From: an uncultured Modestobacter sp.
GTDB lineage: Bacteria; Actinomycetota; Actinomycetes; Mycobacteriales; Geodermatophilaceae
Assembly (NCBI RefSeq): GCF_947486615.1
Contig: NZ_CANKUD010000002.1
Location: 310,001-374,000 of the forward strand
Length of the DNA: 64,000 nt
Direction of reading: 5' to 3'
Made by a program: the position numbers and the translations under genes. Positions 28,611 to 37,940 of the stretch are shown here, piece after piece (position 1 is the first letter of the stretch; the number at the start of each line of letters is the position of its first letter). The notes beneath the pieces were generated by a model that ran no database searches, was not told the DNA's origin, and saw only the letters and a program-made list of their open reading frames with translations.

Positions 28611-29804
28611 TCAGCCCCGCGAGCGCCAGCGACTGACCGCGGCCGACAGCGCCGCGGCGATGCCCGCCTGGGCGGCGATCGCCAGGCCGGTGGCCAGCGC
28701 GGGTGCGCCCACCTCGGCGAGTGCGCCGTCCCCCAGCCGGCCGGCGGCGACCAGCACCCACAGTCCCGACGACACCCCGACCCCGACGCCGGCCACCACG
28801 CCCCACAGCGCGGCGGTGACCGTGCCGCCGTCCGCGTCGCCCAGCCGGCGGCCGAGGACCGCCCCGGTCACCAGTCCGGCCAGCGCCGGCAGCGCCTGGG
28901 AGACGAACGCCAGGAGCGGGACGGCCTGGGTGTCCGGGAGCGCCGCCATCAGCGGGAGGGCCGGCACGCTGCCCAGGGTCACCCCGCCGACCGAGACCAG
29001 TGTGCCCGCGCCGACCAGGAAGCCGGGCCCGGCGGCCAGCCCCATCACCGCGGCGGTCGCGTTGGGCAGCAGCAGCAGGCTCAGGCCCACCTGACCCGCC
29101 GCGCCGGCGCTGGCGCCCCCGAGCCCGGTGATCAGCCGGCTGACCCCGGCCACGTCGTCGACCAGGGCGACGGCGATCACCGCGGTGCAGCAGGCGGCGA
29201 GGGTCAGCGTCCCGGCGATCACGGCCTGGGCGAGGGCGGTGCCGGGCCCGGGGAACCGGTCGGCCACCGCGGCGCTGAGCCCGGAGTCGCGGAGCACCCC
29301 CCAGCCGGCGGCGACGAGCGCCAGCACCAGCGCGGAGAGGACGGTGCGCGGCAGGCCGACGCCGGCGCCGGGGGTGTCCACCAGCAGCGCCAGGGCCAGC
29401 GTGGCGGCGACGTGGGTGCCGACGACGACGGCGAGCACCGGCGCGACGTCCGCCGGGGTGCGCAGCTCGCGCAGGCCCACCACCGAGCCCGCGGCGCGGC
29501 TGAGCCCCCAGGCCACGAGCAGGGTCAGCAGCAGCGGCGCCAGACGCAACGGCCCGGAGGCCAGCTGCAGCTCCGCGCCCTGGGCGAGCAGCCAGAGCTG
29601 ACCGGCCAGCCGCGCGGAGGAGCCGATCGGCAGGCCGCCGTCGGGATCGAGGGTCTGGACGACGACCAGCGCGAGGCCCAGGCCGAGCAGCCCCAGCACG
29701 GTGACGGCCAGGGCGGCCCCGCCGGCCAGCCAGCCGACCGGACGACGCCGCGCACTCCCCCCGGAGCCCCCGAGCGAGGGCAGACGGGTCAGCAGGGAGG
29801 TCAC
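28611..29804 (-). CDS. PerM-like cell-division membrane protein (DUF6350)
   Basis: 397 residues with about ten hydrophobic helices and little else. Position between a DUF5336 gene and purN-purH matches perM (Rv0955) of M. tuberculosis, a membrane protein needed for persistence and division; the family name rests on this order plus length and topology. Start GTG 29804 is chosen because upstream codons are Arg/Pro-rich noise; GGGAG directly abuts it, so a leaderless or weak start is possible. Confidence 0.75.
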   Translation of the reverse strand: MTSLLTRLPSLGGSGGSARRRPVGWLAGGAALAVTVLGLLGLGLALVVVQTLDPDGGLPIGSSARLAGQLWLLAQGAELQLASGPLRLAPLLLTLLVAWGLSRAAGSVVGLRELRTPADVAPVLAVVVGTHVAATLALALLVDTPGAGVGLPRTVLSALVLALVAAGWGVLRDSGLSAAVADRFPGPGTALAQAVIAGTLTLAACCTAVIAVALVDDVAGVSRLITGLGGASAGAAGQVGLSLLLLPNATAAVMGLAAGPGFLVGAGTLVSVGGVTLGSVPALPLMAALPDTQAVPLLAFVSQALPALAGLVTGAVLGRRLGDADGGTVTAALWGVVAGVGVGVSSGLWVLVAAGRLGDGALAEVGAPALATGLAIAAQAGIAAALSAAVSRWRSRG

Positions 29805-29865
29805 CTCCCCACTCTCGCAAGCCCGGCGACCGGGCGTGCGGTGCACGCGCCGACGTGGTGCCGGG

Positions 29866-30519
29866 TCACTCCCGCGCCTCGACGGCCCACGGCCGGCCGA
29901 GCCCCGGGCCGGCGGGGACCGGCCGCTCCGGCTGCGGTCGCTCGACTGCCGCGGCGTCACCGTCGGGTACCGGGTCCTCCCCCGTCACGGGCGCTTCGGC
30001 GACAGCCGTCCGCCGGGGCGCCGGCCAGGCGCGCACGGCGACCACCGCGGCAGTCAGCCCGGCCGCCGCCGCGGTCAGGGCGCTCAGCAGGGTCAGCGAC
30101 CCCGCGGCGGTGAACCCCCGGTCGACTGTGGTGAGCCACTCCGGGACGGTCAGCAGCAGGCACACGACCGCCAACCCGGCCGGGACCAGCGGGGCGGGGA
30201 AGGGCAGCCGCGGGACGGCGCGCGCGGGCAGCAGGGTCCAGCCCGCTGCCAGCACCAGCACGACGGCCGCGGCGACGAGCATCCCGGCGTCGAAGCCGTT
30301 GACCGTGACGGTGCCGCCCTCGGGGGCCGGCGCGCGGAACCACGGCAGGCTCATGCCGAGCAGGTACAGCGCCGCCGTGGCCGGCAGCACCAGGCGAACC
30401 CGGGACAGCGCCCGCCGGGCGACCCGGCGCAGCCGCGCCGTCCGCCCCACCGGCCGAGGCGCCTCCCAGGCCGGCTCCGCGGGCGCCGAGCGCGGCCGGC
30501 CGGGCTCAGCCCCGGTCAT
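29866..30519 (-). CDS. DUF5336-like membrane protein (paralogue of next gene)
   Basis: 217 residues: a basic N-terminus, four hydrophobic helices (about 43-62, 78-98, 112-130, 142-165) and a Pro/Glu-rich tail. The segment VNGFDAG...[10 protein letters not shown] matches YNGFDVS...[10 protein letters not shown] of the upstream neighbour, and a Leu-Pro-Trp precedes it in both. The two are probably diverged tandem copies. ATG 30519 overlaps the neighbour's end by 14 nt. Function unknown. Confidence 0.75.
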   Translation of the reverse strand: MTGAEPGRPRSAPAEPAWEAPRPVGRTARLRRVARRALSRVRLVLPATAALYLLGMSLPWFRAPAPEGGTVTVNGFDAGMLVAAAVVLVLAAGWTLLPARAVPRLPFPAPLVPAGLAVVCLLLTVPEWLTTVDRGFTAAGSLTLLSALTAAAAGLTAAVVAVRAWPAPRRTAVAEAPVTGEDPVPDGDAAAVERPQPERPVPAGPGLGRPWAVEARE

Positions 30520-31681
30520 GCGGCCCGGGGCGGCCGGCAGCCCCGCCGTCCTGGCCCGGCGGTTGCCAGGCGGTCGCCCCACCCGGAGGCGGCGGGGATG
30601 CGCCGGGGGCGCCCGGCCGGCCGGCGTGCCAGCCCTGCGGCGCGGGCGGCGCCCAGGACGACTTCTGCGGTGGCTGCCAGCCACCGGGCTGCGGCGGGAC
30701 GGCGGCTCCGGTGGACATCGGCCCCGGCCGGCTGGCCCACGCGGCGGCCTGGCCCAGCTGACCGGTCGGCGCCGGTCGGTCGCGCAGCTCGGGCAGCAGG
30801 CCGAGCACGGCGAAGGTCGCGGCCGTGCTCACGGCGAACAGGGTCAGCAGCGCCGGCACGCTGAAGCCGTCGGCGAAGGTGCGCAGCCAGGCGATCAGCG
30901 TCATCAGCAGGGCCAGTCCGGTCAGGCTGACGGTGACCACGCCCCGCGGGACCTGTGGCCGGAGGTCGGCCCCGACGGCGACGACCGTCCAACCGGTGGC
31001 CAGCACCAGGAGCAGGAACCCGAAGGTCATCGGGGAGACGTCGAAACCGTTGTAGGCGTTGAAGAACCCGCCGCTGTACCAGTTCGGGAGCATGAAGATC
31101 AGCGTCAGCAGGGTGGCTGCCGCGACGGCCTGGTCGGCGATCCGGAGCCGCCGGACGTCGAAGCCCGGCACCGGGCGGGCCGGCCGGCCCGGCCCGTGCC
31201 CCGGGCCGGGCGCGTAGGTGGACGGCGGACCGTACGGCTGGTGCCCGGACGGCTGCCCGTAGGACTGCTGGCCGTACGGCGGCTGCCCGTACGGCTGCTG
31301 TCCGTAGGACTGCTGGTCGTACGGCTGCTGTCCGTAGGACTGCTGCCCGTACGGCGACTGCCCGTACTGCTGCTGGCCGTACGGTGCCCAGCCGGACGAC
31401 GCCGGGCTGTGAGGCTGCTGCCCTGGGGGCGGTGGCCCCCACGACGGCTGACCGGGAGACGGCTGACCGGCAGGGGGCTGCCCGTACGGCGGCTGCCAGG
31501 CACCGGCGTCACCGGACCCGGCCGGCTGACCGGGAGACGGCTGCCCGGACGGCGGCCGCGCGGGCGGCCAGGGCTGGGCGCCGCCCGGCCCCGGAGGCGG
31601 CCACGCCTCGGGCGCCGGCTGCCCGTCGGCCCGCGGGTCCTGCTCGGGGTGTCCCGACTGCTCCGGACCACTCGCCGTCAT
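30506..31681 (-). CDS. DUF5336 membrane protein with Tyr/Gln/Pro-rich N-terminus (Rv0954-like)
   Basis: 391 residues. Residues 1-180 are low-complexity: Pro/Gly-rich, then about ten [10 protein letters not shown]-type repeats. Four membrane helices follow (about 195-330), then another Pro/Gly/Trp-rich tail. The layout and position after sucCD match the '34 kDa antigen' family (Rv0954), which associates with cell-division components in mycobacteria. Prion-like YGQ repeats suggest a flexible cytoplasmic scaffold; that is inference. AGGAGGAGG lies 8 nt before the ATG. Confidence 0.8.
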   Translation of the reverse strand: MTASGPEQSGHPEQDPRADGQPAPEAWPPPGPGGAQPWPPARPPSGQPSPGQPAGSGDAGAWQPPYGQPPAGQPSPGQPSWGPPPPGQQPHSPASSGWAPYGQQQYGQSPYGQQSYGQQPYDQQSYGQQPYGQPPYGQQSYGQPSGHQPYGPPSTYAPGPGHGPGRPARPVPGFDVRRLRIADQAVAAATLLTLIFMLPNWYSGGFFNAYNGFDVSPMTFGFLLLVLATGWTVVAVGADLRPQVPRGVVTVSLTGLALLMTLIAWLRTFADGFSVPALLTLFAVSTAATFAVLGLLPELRDRPAPTGQLGQAAAWASRPGPMSTGAAVPPQPGGWQPPQKSSWAPPAPQGWHAGRPGAPGASPPPPGGATAWQPPGQDGGAAGRPGPHDRG

Positions 31682-31781
31682 CGCGTCGCCCTCCTCCTGC
31701 TCGATCCGCTCGCCGCACCGCCGCCGGACCTGTGCGGGCCCACCGGACGGCTCGGCGCGTCCCCTCCAGCATGCCTGCCAG

Positions 31782-31824
31782 ACACCGCTGCCCGGCACCT
31801 GGACAGGTACCGGGCAGCGGTGTC
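31782..31824 (-). terminator. Terminator hairpin after sucD
   Basis: Arms of about 20 nt with one mismatch, GACACCGCTGCCCGG and complement, enclose a short loop 35 nt beyond the sucD stop. No U-tract. Confidence 0.65.
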
Positions 31825-31858
31825 GGTGCGCGCCGCGGCGAGGCCGCGGGGAGGGGCG

Positions 31859-32737
31859 TCAGCCGCCGACGATCTCCCGCATGAGGCGGGCGGCCTCCGA
31901 CGGGGTCTTGCCGACCCGGACGCCGGCGGCCTCGAGGGCCTCCTGCTTGGCGGCGGCGGTGCCGGCCGAGCCGGAGACGATGGCGCCGGCGTGGCCCATC
32001 GTCTTGCCCTCGGGGGCGGTGAAGCCGGCGACGTAGCCGACGACCGGCTTGGTCACGTTGGCCTTGATGAAGTCCGCGGCCCGCTCCTCGGCGTCGCCAC
32101 CGATCTCACCGATCATCACGATCGCCTCGGTCTCCGGGTCGTCCTGGAACGCCTGGAGGCAGTCGATGTGCGTGGTGCCGATGACCGGGTCGCCGCCGAT
32201 GCCCACGGCGGTGGAGAAGCCGATGTCCCGGAGCTCGTACATCATCTGGTAGGTCAGCGTGCCCGACTTGCTGACCAGGCCGATCTTGCCGGCCTGGGTG
32301 ATGTTGGCCGGGATGATGCCGGCGTTGGAGCGCCCGGGGCTGATCAGGCCGGGGCAGTTCGGGCCGATGATCCGGGTGGAGCCGCCCTGGGCGTGGGCCC
32401 AGAAGTAGGTCGAGTCGTGCACCGGGATGCCCTCGGTGATGACCACGGCCATCCCGATCTGGGCGTCCACGGCCTCCAGGACGGCGCCCTTGGCGGCCTT
32501 CGGCGGCACGAAGACGACGGTGACGTCGGCCCCGGTCTCCTTCATGGCGTCGGCGACGGAGCCGAAGACGGGCACGGAGGCGCCGTCGAAGTCCACGCTC
32601 TGGCCGGCCTTGCTGGGGTTGACGCCACCGACGACGGCGGTGCCGGAGGCGAGCATCCGCTGCGTGTGCTTGCGGCCCTCGGAGCCGGTCATGCCCTGGA
32701 CGATGACCTTGCTGTTCTCGGTGAGGAAGATCGACAT
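31859..32737 (-). CDS. sucD: Succinyl-CoA synthetase alpha subunit
   Basis: TCA-cycle enzyme subunit that binds CoA and carries the phosphohistidine. 292 residues; [16 protein letters not shown] near the N-terminus binds CoA, and GHAGAIVSG (about residues 243-251) holds the active-site His. It follows sucC after 80 nt that contain a hairpin element, so some transcription may stop between the two subunit genes even though both are needed equally. Confidence 0.96.
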   Translation of the reverse strand: MSIFLTENSKVIVQGMTGSEGRKHTQRMLASGTAVVGGVNPSKAGQSVDFDGASVPVFGSVADAMKETGADVTVVFVPPKAAKGAVLEAVDAQIGMAVVITEGIPVHDSTYFWAHAQGGSTRIIGPNCPGLISPGRSNAGIIPANITQAGKIGLVSKSGTLTYQMMYELRDIGFSTAVGIGGDPVIGTTHIDCLQAFQDDPETEAIVMIGEIGGDAEERAADFIKANVTKPVVGYVAGFTAPEGKTMGHAGAIVSGSAGTAAAKQEALEAAGVRVGKTPSEAARLMREIVGG

Positions 32738-32756
32738 CTCAATTGTCCTGTTCTGG

Positions 32757-32817
32757 AACGGCCCCCTTCAGGGGCCCGCGCCGAGCCTGCGAGGTGTGGG
32801 GGGAAGGGGGCCGTTCG
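32757..32817 (-). terminator. Intergenic hairpin element, copy 4 (between sucC and sucD)
   Basis: Directly after the sucC TAA: ACGAACGGCCCCCTTC, CCCCCCACACCTCGC, GCTCGGCGCGGG, then GAAGGGGGCCGTT. The outer stem pairs CTTC with GAAG. Here it sits inside an operon, so it may attenuate rather than end transcription. Confidence 0.65.
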
Positions 32818-32818
32818 T

Positions 32819-33979
32819 TTAGGCGGCGAGCTCGGCGGCGCGGCGGGCGGCGCCGTCCATGGTGTCGACCACGGTCACCAGCGGGTGGGCGGCCTCGGCG
32901 AGGATCCGCCGGCCCTCCTCCACGTTGTTGCCGTCGAGCCGGACCACCAGCGGCTTGCTGGCCTCGTCGCCGAGCTGGCCCAGCGCCGCGACGATGCCGT
33001 TGGCGACGGCGTCGCAGGCGGTGATCCCGCCGAAGACGTTGACGAAGACGCTCTTCACGTCGGGGTCGGACAGGATGATGCCCAGCCCGTTGGCCATGAC
33101 CTCGGCCGAGGCGCCGCCACCGATGTCGAGGAAGTTGGCCGGGCGGACGCCGCCGAACTCCTCACCGGCGTAGGCGACGACGTCCAGGGTGCTCATGACC
33201 AGGCCGGCGCCGTTGCCGATGATGCCGACCTCGCCCTGCAGCTTGACGTAGTTGAGGTCCTTCTCCTTGGCCGCGGCCTCGAGCGGGTCGGCGGCGGCGA
33301 CGTCCTCGAGGGCGTCGTGCTCGGCGTGCCGGAAGCCGGCGTTCTCGTCCAGGGTCACCTTGGCGTCCAGGGCGAGCACGGTGCCGTCGGGGGCCTTGGC
33401 CAGCGGGTTGATCTCGACCAGGGTGGCGTCCTCCTTGCTGAAGACGTCCCACAGCTGGACGGCGATGGCGATCACCTGGTCGCGCACCTCGGCCGGGAAG
33501 CCGGCGGCGTCCACGATCTCGGCGGCCTTCTGGGCGTCGACGCCGACCGAGGCGTCGACGGGGATGCGGGCCAGCGCCTCCGGGCGCTCGACGGCGAGCT
33601 GCTCGATCTCCATGCCGCCCTCCTTCGAGGCCATGGCCAGGAAGGTGCGGTTGGAGCGGTCCAGCAGGTAGGAGAAGTAGTACTCCTCGGCGATGTCGCT
33701 GGCCTGGGCCACCATCACCTTGCGGGTGACGTGGCCCTTGATGTCCAGGCCGAGGATGTCCTGGGCGCGCGCCTTGGCGCTCTCGGGGTCGTCGGCGAGC
33801 TTGACGCCGCCGGCCTTGCCGCGACCGCCCACCTTGACCTGGGCCTTGACGACGACGGGCGCAGCGATCTCGCGCGCGATCGCCTCGGCCTGCTCGGGTG
33901 TCTCGGCGACGCCGCCGGGGAGCACGGGAACGCCGTGCGCGGCCAACAGGTCACGGGCCTGGTACTCGAAGAGATCCAC
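32819..33979 (-). CDS. sucC: Succinyl-CoA synthetase beta subunit
   Basis: Nucleotide-binding subunit of succinyl-CoA synthetase. 386 residues with the ATP-grasp fold; [12 protein letters not shown] starts the family consensus, and [10 protein letters not shown] (about residues 45-54) binds nucleotide. I prefer GTG 33979 over TTG 33985, because TACGGT lies 8 nt upstream of the GTG and the family normally starts just there. First gene of sucCD. Confidence 0.95.
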   Translation of the reverse strand: MDLFEYQARDLLAAHGVPVLPGGVAETPEQAEAIAREIAAPVVVKAQVKVGGRGKAGGVKLADDPESAKARAQDILGLDIKGHVTRKVMVAQASDIAEEYYFSYLLDRSNRTFLAMASKEGGMEIEQLAVERPEALARIPVDASVGVDAQKAAEIVDAAGFPAEVRDQVIAIAVQLWDVFSKEDATLVEINPLAKAPDGTVLALDAKVTLDENAGFRHAEHDALEDVAAADPLEAAAKEKDLNYVKLQGEVGIIGNGAGLVMSTLDVVAYAGEEFGGVRPANFLDIGGGASAEVMANGLGIILSDPDVKSVFVNVFGGITACDAVANGIVAALGQLGDEASKPLVVRLDGNNVEEGRRILAEAAHPLVTVVDTMDGAARRAAELAA

Positions 33980-33987
33980 GAGCAAGG

Positions 33988-33993
33988 ACCGTA
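33988..33993 (-). promoter_or_regulatory. -10 box of sucC (leaderless)
   Basis: TACGGT lies 8 nt before the sucC GTG and decides the start codon. Confidence 0.55.
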
Positions 33994-34085
33994 GCCCGCC
34001 CCCGGTCGGCGCGCGTCAGGTGCCCTCCGTGCGAGGGGGACGTCTCACCCGTCTCTTCCACTGGACGGCACCGGGACGGGCGCGC

Positions 34086-34496
34086 TCAGGCCTCCGCGAC
34101 GGCGCCGACGTGGTCGCGCACCCAGCCGACGATCTCCTCGGTGGTCGCCCCCGGGGTGAACACGCGTTCGACGCCCAGCCGGGCCAGTTCGGGCAGGTCG
34201 GCGTCGGGGATGATCCCGCCGCCGAACACCACGACGTCGTCCACCCCGCGCTCGCGCAGCAGCTCGGCGAGCCGGGCGAACAGGGTCATGTGCGCCCCGG
34301 ACAGGACCGAGAGGCCGACCGCGTCGGCGTCCTCCTGCACCACCGTCTCCACGATCTGCTCGGGCGTCTGGTGGAGCCCGGTGTAGACGACCTCCATGCC
34401 GGCGTCGCGGAGCGCGCGGGCGACGACCTTGGCCCCGCGGTCGTGGCCGTCCAGCCCGGGCTTGGCGATCACCACACGGATGCGTTCGGTTGCCAC
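34086..34496 (-). CDS. Cobalamin-binding domain protein (methylmalonyl-CoA mutase small-subunit type)
   Basis: 136 residues forming only the B12-binding domain: [12 protein letters not shown] (about residues 12-23) with the DxHxxG base-off His ligand, then GLSVLSGAH and the GGG loop GGGIIPDAD. Free-standing domains of this kind pair with separate mutase large subunits (methylmalonyl- or 2-hydroxyisobutyryl-CoA mutase). No large subunit lies in the window. The neighbouring sucCD genes fit succinyl/methylmalonyl-CoA metabolism. The GTG start is probably leaderless. Confidence 0.85.
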   Translation of the reverse strand: MATERIRVVIAKPGLDGHDRGAKVVARALRDAGMEVVYTGLHQTPEQIVETVVQEDADAVGLSVLSGAHMTLFARLAELLRERGVDDVVVFGGGIIPDADLPELARLGVERVFTPGATTEEIVGWVRDHVGAVAEA

Positions 34497-34503
34497 ACCG
34501 GGG

Positions 34504-34509
34504 ACTCTA
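34504..34509 (-). promoter_or_regulatory. -10 box of the B12-binding protein gene (leaderless)
   Basis: TAGAGT lies 7 nt before the GTG at 34496 on the minus strand. Confidence 0.55.
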
Positions 34510-34530
34510 GGGGTGCCGACGTGGTCTACG

Positions 34531-35571
34531 TCACCCCTGCGTCGGGGGCGTCCCGGCGCGCCACCGCCAGGCCAGCAGGGTCAGCCCGGCCATGCCGACC
34601 CCGAGCACCAGCAGCCCGGCACCGGGGACGGTCCACTCCAGGGCCTCGCCGTGCAGGGCGTCCCGGAGCCCGGCCAGCCCGGCGGCCAGCAGGAACACCG
34701 CGAGGGCGAGGAGGCCGCCGACCGCGCCCAGGCGGGGCCGTAGCGAGGGGGCGATGACGGCGCACAACACCAGGGCGCCGGCCAGCAGCAGGCCACCGAG
34801 CAAGGCCAGCCCCGGTCGCTCCAGCAGCGCCTGCGGCCCCTCGGTGGCCACCACCGTCTCCAGGCCGGTGGCCGGGTCGACCACCACCCGGTCCGGGACG
34901 TCGGCCGCCGGCAGGGCCAGGCAGAGCACCGCGGCCACCGACAGCAGCACGGCCGCACCGGCCAGCGCAGGCCGGAAGGGGTCCAGCGAGCCGGCGTCGT
35001 CCATGACCGTGCGTCCCCACGCGGCGATCGCGACCAGGCCGGCGAGCACGGTGAGCGCCAGGGCGACCACCCCCAGCACCCAGCCGGCACCGGTCTCCAC
35101 GGAGCTGGTGAGCACCCGCTCGCCGGCGAGCACCTCGATCGCCGGCCGGGTCGTGGACCCGTTGCCGCGGTACAGCTCGATCAGCAGCCGGCCGACCGCG
35201 AGGACGGCACCGATCGCGGCGAAGGCCAGCCCCAGGCGCGGGACCCGGCCCAGCAGCAGCCCGGCCCCGACCACGAGCGTGGCTCCCGGTCCGACCAGCG
35301 CGACCAGGGCGTCCAGCGGCCCGGTGGCGAACCGGAGCGCCTGGCCACCGACCACCAGGTAGGTCGGGAAGACGGCCACGGCGCCTACGAGGCCGGCCAG
35401 CACGAGCAGCAGCCCCGCGAGGCGGGCCAGCACCGGGACGGCGCCGACCACCAGCTGGGCGGTGGCCGGGGCGGGGGTCACCGCGCGGGCACGCCCGGCA
35501 CCACCCCGGCGCGCGGACGTCGCGCCGCCGCCCTCGGCGGGAGTGGCGGGAACACGGTCACGGGCGGGCAC
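34531..35571 (-). CDS. Polytopic membrane protein of unknown function
   Basis: 346 residues with about eight hydrophobic helices after a 35-residue basic, Ala/Arg-rich N-terminus. A periplasmic-type loop around residues 235-260 ([17 protein letters not shown]) separates two halves. I do not recognise a family. GTG 35571 has GAGGAG 6 nt upstream. It is divergent from the lipase gene, sharing a 155-bp promoter region. Confidence 0.7.
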   Translation of the reverse strand: MPARDRVPATPAEGGGATSARRGGAGRARAVTPAPATAQLVVGAVPVLARLAGLLLVLAGLVGAVAVFPTYLVVGGQALRFATGPLDALVALVGPGATLVVGAGLLLGRVPRLGLAFAAIGAVLAVGRLLIELYRGNGSTTRPAIEVLAGERVLTSSVETGAGWVLGVVALALTVLAGLVAIAAWGRTVMDDAGSLDPFRPALAGAAVLLSVAAVLCLALPAADVPDRVVVDPATGLETVVATEGPQALLERPGLALLGGLLLAGALVLCAVIAPSLRPRLGAVGGLLALAVFLLAAGLAGLRDALHGEALEWTVPGAGLLVLGVGMAGLTLLAWRWRAGTPPTQG

Positions 35572-35726
35572 GGTCGTCTCCTCGGGGGTCGTCTGGTCGC
35601 GGGGGCGTGTCGTGTGTCCGGTGTGTGACGTCCAGCACAACGGGGCATTACCGTCGGCGAGAGCGAGCACACCAGGTGCACGGCGCACCGCCCAGCGCGG
35701 TGCCGAGGCGGAACGGGGAGGACGGC

Positions 35727-36641
35727 GTGCACGGAACCGTTCTGTCCTCCGCACCAGCGTGGCACGCGCCGACCGCTCCGGCAGGGAGCGACGTCCCGGC
35801 GGCCTCGCTCACCGCCGTCGGTAAGGGCCTGCGCTCCCTGGTCTCGCCCGCCGCGCTCGCCGGCAGCCTGACCGAGCTGGCCTGGGTCGGTGCCCATGCC
35901 CTGCTGTACCCGCTGGGCACGCGCACCGAGCAGCTGCGACCGGACGGCCGCTTCCGTCCCGGCACCCAGCCACCGGCGGCCCGGGCGCTGTTCGCCGACG
36001 ACCCGCTGGCCGCCCGGATCCCGGTCGTGCTCGTGCACGGCCTGGTCGACAACCGGTCGGTCTTCGCGGTGATGCGCCGCAGCCTGCGCCGCCGGGGCTT
36101 CGCCCAGGTGTGCTCGTGGAACTACAGCCCGCTGCTGCGCGACGTCGAGAGCGCCGCCGAGGCGCTGGGCCGGCACGTCGAGCGGGTCTGCCGGGAGACC
36201 GGTCACGACCGGGTGCACGTCGTCGGCCACAGCTTGGGCGGCCTGGTCGCCCGCTACCTGGTGCAGCGACTGGGCGGCGACCAGCGGATCGAGTCCCTGG
36301 TGACCCTGGGGACGCCGCACGGCGGCAGCTGGTGGGCGCACGCCCTGCCGACCCGGCTGGTGCGCCAGCTGCGTCCCGGCTCGGCTCTGTTCCAGGAGCT
36401 GGCCGCGCCGGCGCCGGACTGCCGGACCCGGGTCACGGCCGTCTACAGCGACCTCGACCAGATGGTCGTGCCGTCGGCGGCCGGTCGCTGCGACCACCCC
36501 GACCTGCAGGCCCGGAACGTCCTGGTCCGTGGGGTCGGGCACATGTCCCTGCCGATCCACCGCGGTGTGGTCGACGAGGTGGCCGCCACCCTGGCGGGGC
36601 TGCGCACCGACGGGGACGAGCCCCTGCCCGTCGCCGCCTGA
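35727..36641 (+). CDS. Alpha/beta-hydrolase, lipase/esterase (GPI-deacylase PGAP1-like fold)
   Basis: 304 residues. VVLVHGLVDN (oxyanion region, about 96-105) and the nucleophile elbow GHSLGG with Ser169; an Asp in SDLDQMV (about 235) and a His in GVGHMSLP (about 270) complete a plausible triad. Relatives are triacylglycerol lipases and esterases acting on lipids. No clear signal peptide, although residues 35-60 are mildly hydrophobic. GTG 35727 is preceded by GGGGAGG at 5 nt. TACCGT near 35652-35657 may be its -10 box. Confidence 0.85.
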   Translation: MHGTVLSSAPAWHAPTAPAGSDVPAASLTAVGKGLRSLVSPAALAGSLTELAWVGAHALLYPLGTRTEQLRPDGRFRPGTQPPAARALFADDPLAARIPVVLVHGLVDNRSVFAVMRRSLRRRGFAQVCSWNYSPLLRDVESAAEALGRHVERVCRETGHDRVHVVGHSLGGLVARYLVQRLGGDQRIESLVTLGTPHGGSWWAHALPTRLVRQLRPGSALFQELAAPAPDCRTRVTAVYSDLDQMVVPSAAGRCDHPDLQARNVLVRGVGHMSLPIHRGVVDEVAATLAGLRTDGDEPLPVAA

Positions 36642-36818
36642 CCCGGCACTGCCGGGCCGGTCGACGACCGAGCCGTGGCCGCTCGTCCGTCGCGCTCGAT
36701 GGGCCGCATCGCGGCGCCGCACGCGACGCCTGTGACGGGTGTCGTCACTCAGAGGCGACATGGCGACACGTGCTGTCAGGTGATTGAACCCCGCACCGAC
36801 CGTCCGTAGCGTCCGCGA
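36642..36818 (+). promoter_or_regulatory. Intergenic region with near-consensus promoter for the M23 peptidase unit
   Basis: After a small hairpin that could end the lipase gene (36643-36657) come an inverted repeat GTGAC-N7-GTCAC (36732-36748), a direct repeat of GGCGACA, and then TTGAAC (36784-36789), a 17-bp spacer and TAGCGT (36807-36812). This is the best -35/-10 pair in the window. The predicted start lies at or beside an ATG at 36819. Confidence 0.6.
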
Positions 36819-36947
36819 ATGACACCGATGGGATTCCTCCCGCCGGGGTCACCGAACCACTGCGCCAACACCCACCGCTCCCCCGGCGGGTGCACGACAG
36901 ACCCGCGACCGGCGTCGCGGCGTCGCCGCCGGAAGGTGTCCCGTTGA
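36819..36947 (+). CDS. Candidate leaderless upstream ORF, 42 codons
   Basis: ATG 6 nt after TAGCGT opens a 42-residue frame that ends in TGA overlapping the TTG start of the M23 peptidase (TTGA). The predicted peptide starts MTPMGFLPPG and ends in an Arg-rich SRRRRRKVSR. Third-position GC looks lower than in neighbouring genes, so it may serve as a translated leader rather than a functional protein. Translational coupling is the simplest role. Confidence 0.4.
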   Translation: MTPMGFLPPGSPNHCANTHRSPGGCTTDPRPASRRRRRKVSR

Positions 36948-37909
36948 CCAGTCTCCGTGAGCCCGTGGGCCGCACCCGGTCCGCGGACGACGTCGTCCGC
37001 GACGCCGCGCCCGCGACCGGCGACTGGGCCGGCGACCTCGACGGCGACTGGGACTGGGACGACGCCTGGGCCGCGACCCAGGCCGGGGACGACGCCGACC
37101 CGGACCGGACCGGGGACGAGCCCCGCCGCGCCCGGCGCGTGCTGCTCACCCGCCGCCCGCGCACCACCGCCGACACCACCGCCGACACCACGGACGACCC
37201 TGCCGGCACCGACCGCACCGTCGACGCGCCCGCCACCGCCGCCCGCCGGCCCCGACGCTCCGTGCCCCGCCCACCCGGCCGCCGCGCACCACTGCTGCTC
37301 GCCGTCGCCGTGGCCGGCGCGCTGGCTGCGTCGCTGCTGGGCACCGGCGCCTCCGACGTCGCCCCGGTCGCCTCCGGACAGGACTACGGCCTGGGCATGG
37401 CCGACGCCAGCTTCTCCGGCGGCGTGGACGTCGCCGGTGCCCGCGGCGAGATCAGCCAGGCCGAGGCCCAGGCCCGGCTCAACGAGATCGCCGCCTCCCG
37501 CGCCGCCCGCGAGCCCGACTTCGTGGTGCCCACCGACGGCCGGCTGACCACCTGCTTCTGCCAGCGCTGGGGCACCATGCACTGGGGCCTGGACCTGGCT
37601 GCCCCGCTGGGCACCCCGATCCTCGCCGCGGCCGACGGGGTCGTGCTCCGCGCCGGCCCGGCCTCGGGCTACGGCAACGCGGTCTACATCCAGGACGCCG
37701 ACGGCAACGTGCAGATCTACGGGCACATGAAGTACTACAGCGTGTCGGCCGGCGACGTGGTGTCCGCCGGCGAGCAGATCGCCAAGGTCGGCAACCAGGG
37801 CCAGTCGACCGGGCCGCACCTGCACTTCGAGATCCACAGCGGCGGGATGAACGGCAAGCCGATCGACCCCGAGGCCTGGCTCAACGACCGGGGCCTCACC
37901 GCCGGCTGA
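36944..37909 (+). CDS. M23 family metallopeptidase (LytM domain), membrane-anchored
   Basis: Cell-wall endopeptidase-like protein. 321 residues: a long acidic, Thr-rich cytoplasmic part (1-105), one transmembrane helix (about 112-130), a linker, then the LytM domain (about 195-310) with HWGLDLAAP (HxxxD zinc ligands), YGNAVYIQ, YGHMK and the catalytic HLHFEI. It starts TTG with GGAAGG 5 nt upstream. Position near pcrA and sucCD matches Rv0950c. It is reached through a short overlapping ORF. Confidence 0.85.
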   Translation: MTSLREPVGRTRSADDVVRDAAPATGDWAGDLDGDWDWDDAWAATQAGDDADPDRTGDEPRRARRVLLTRRPRTTADTTADTTDDPAGTDRTVDAPATAARRPRRSVPRPPGRRAPLLLAVAVAGALAASLLGTGASDVAPVASGQDYGLGMADASFSGGVDVAGARGEISQAEAQARLNEIAASRAAREPDFVVPTDGRLTTCFCQRWGTMHWGLDLAAPLGTPILAAADGVVLRAGPASGYGNAVYIQDADGNVQIYGHMKYYSVSAGDVVSAGEQIAKVGNQGQSTGPHLHFEIHSGGMNGKPIDPEAWLNDRGLTAG

Positions 37910-37926
37910 GCGGCCGCCGGACCACC

Positions 37927-37932
37927 TACGCT
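37927..37932 (+). promoter_or_regulatory. -10 box of the VOC gene (leaderless)
   Basis: TACGCT lies 8 nt before the ATG at 37941. Confidence 0.5.
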
Positions 37933-37940
37933 CCGGCCGC

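Noticed and set aside
26260-29094. 944-codon open frame on the plus strand across purH, purN and perM
   Set aside because: It is antisense to three recognisable genes, has Arg/Gly/His-rich composition without domains, and is an effect of very high GC. Many other long opposite-strand frames (for example 15423-17825, 18087-19622, 29855-33994, 49214-52057) were dropped for the same reason.
36813-36943. c-di-AMP (ydaO/yuaA) riboswitch upstream of the M23 peptidase
   Set aside because: CGACAG and GGCGTC occur near the 3' side, and riboswitches of this class precede some actinobacterial cell-wall hydrolases. However, the order and spacing of the conserved blocks do not match, the segment is too short, and the predicted start lies inside it. 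A scan with the Rfam ydaO model (RF00379) would settle it.
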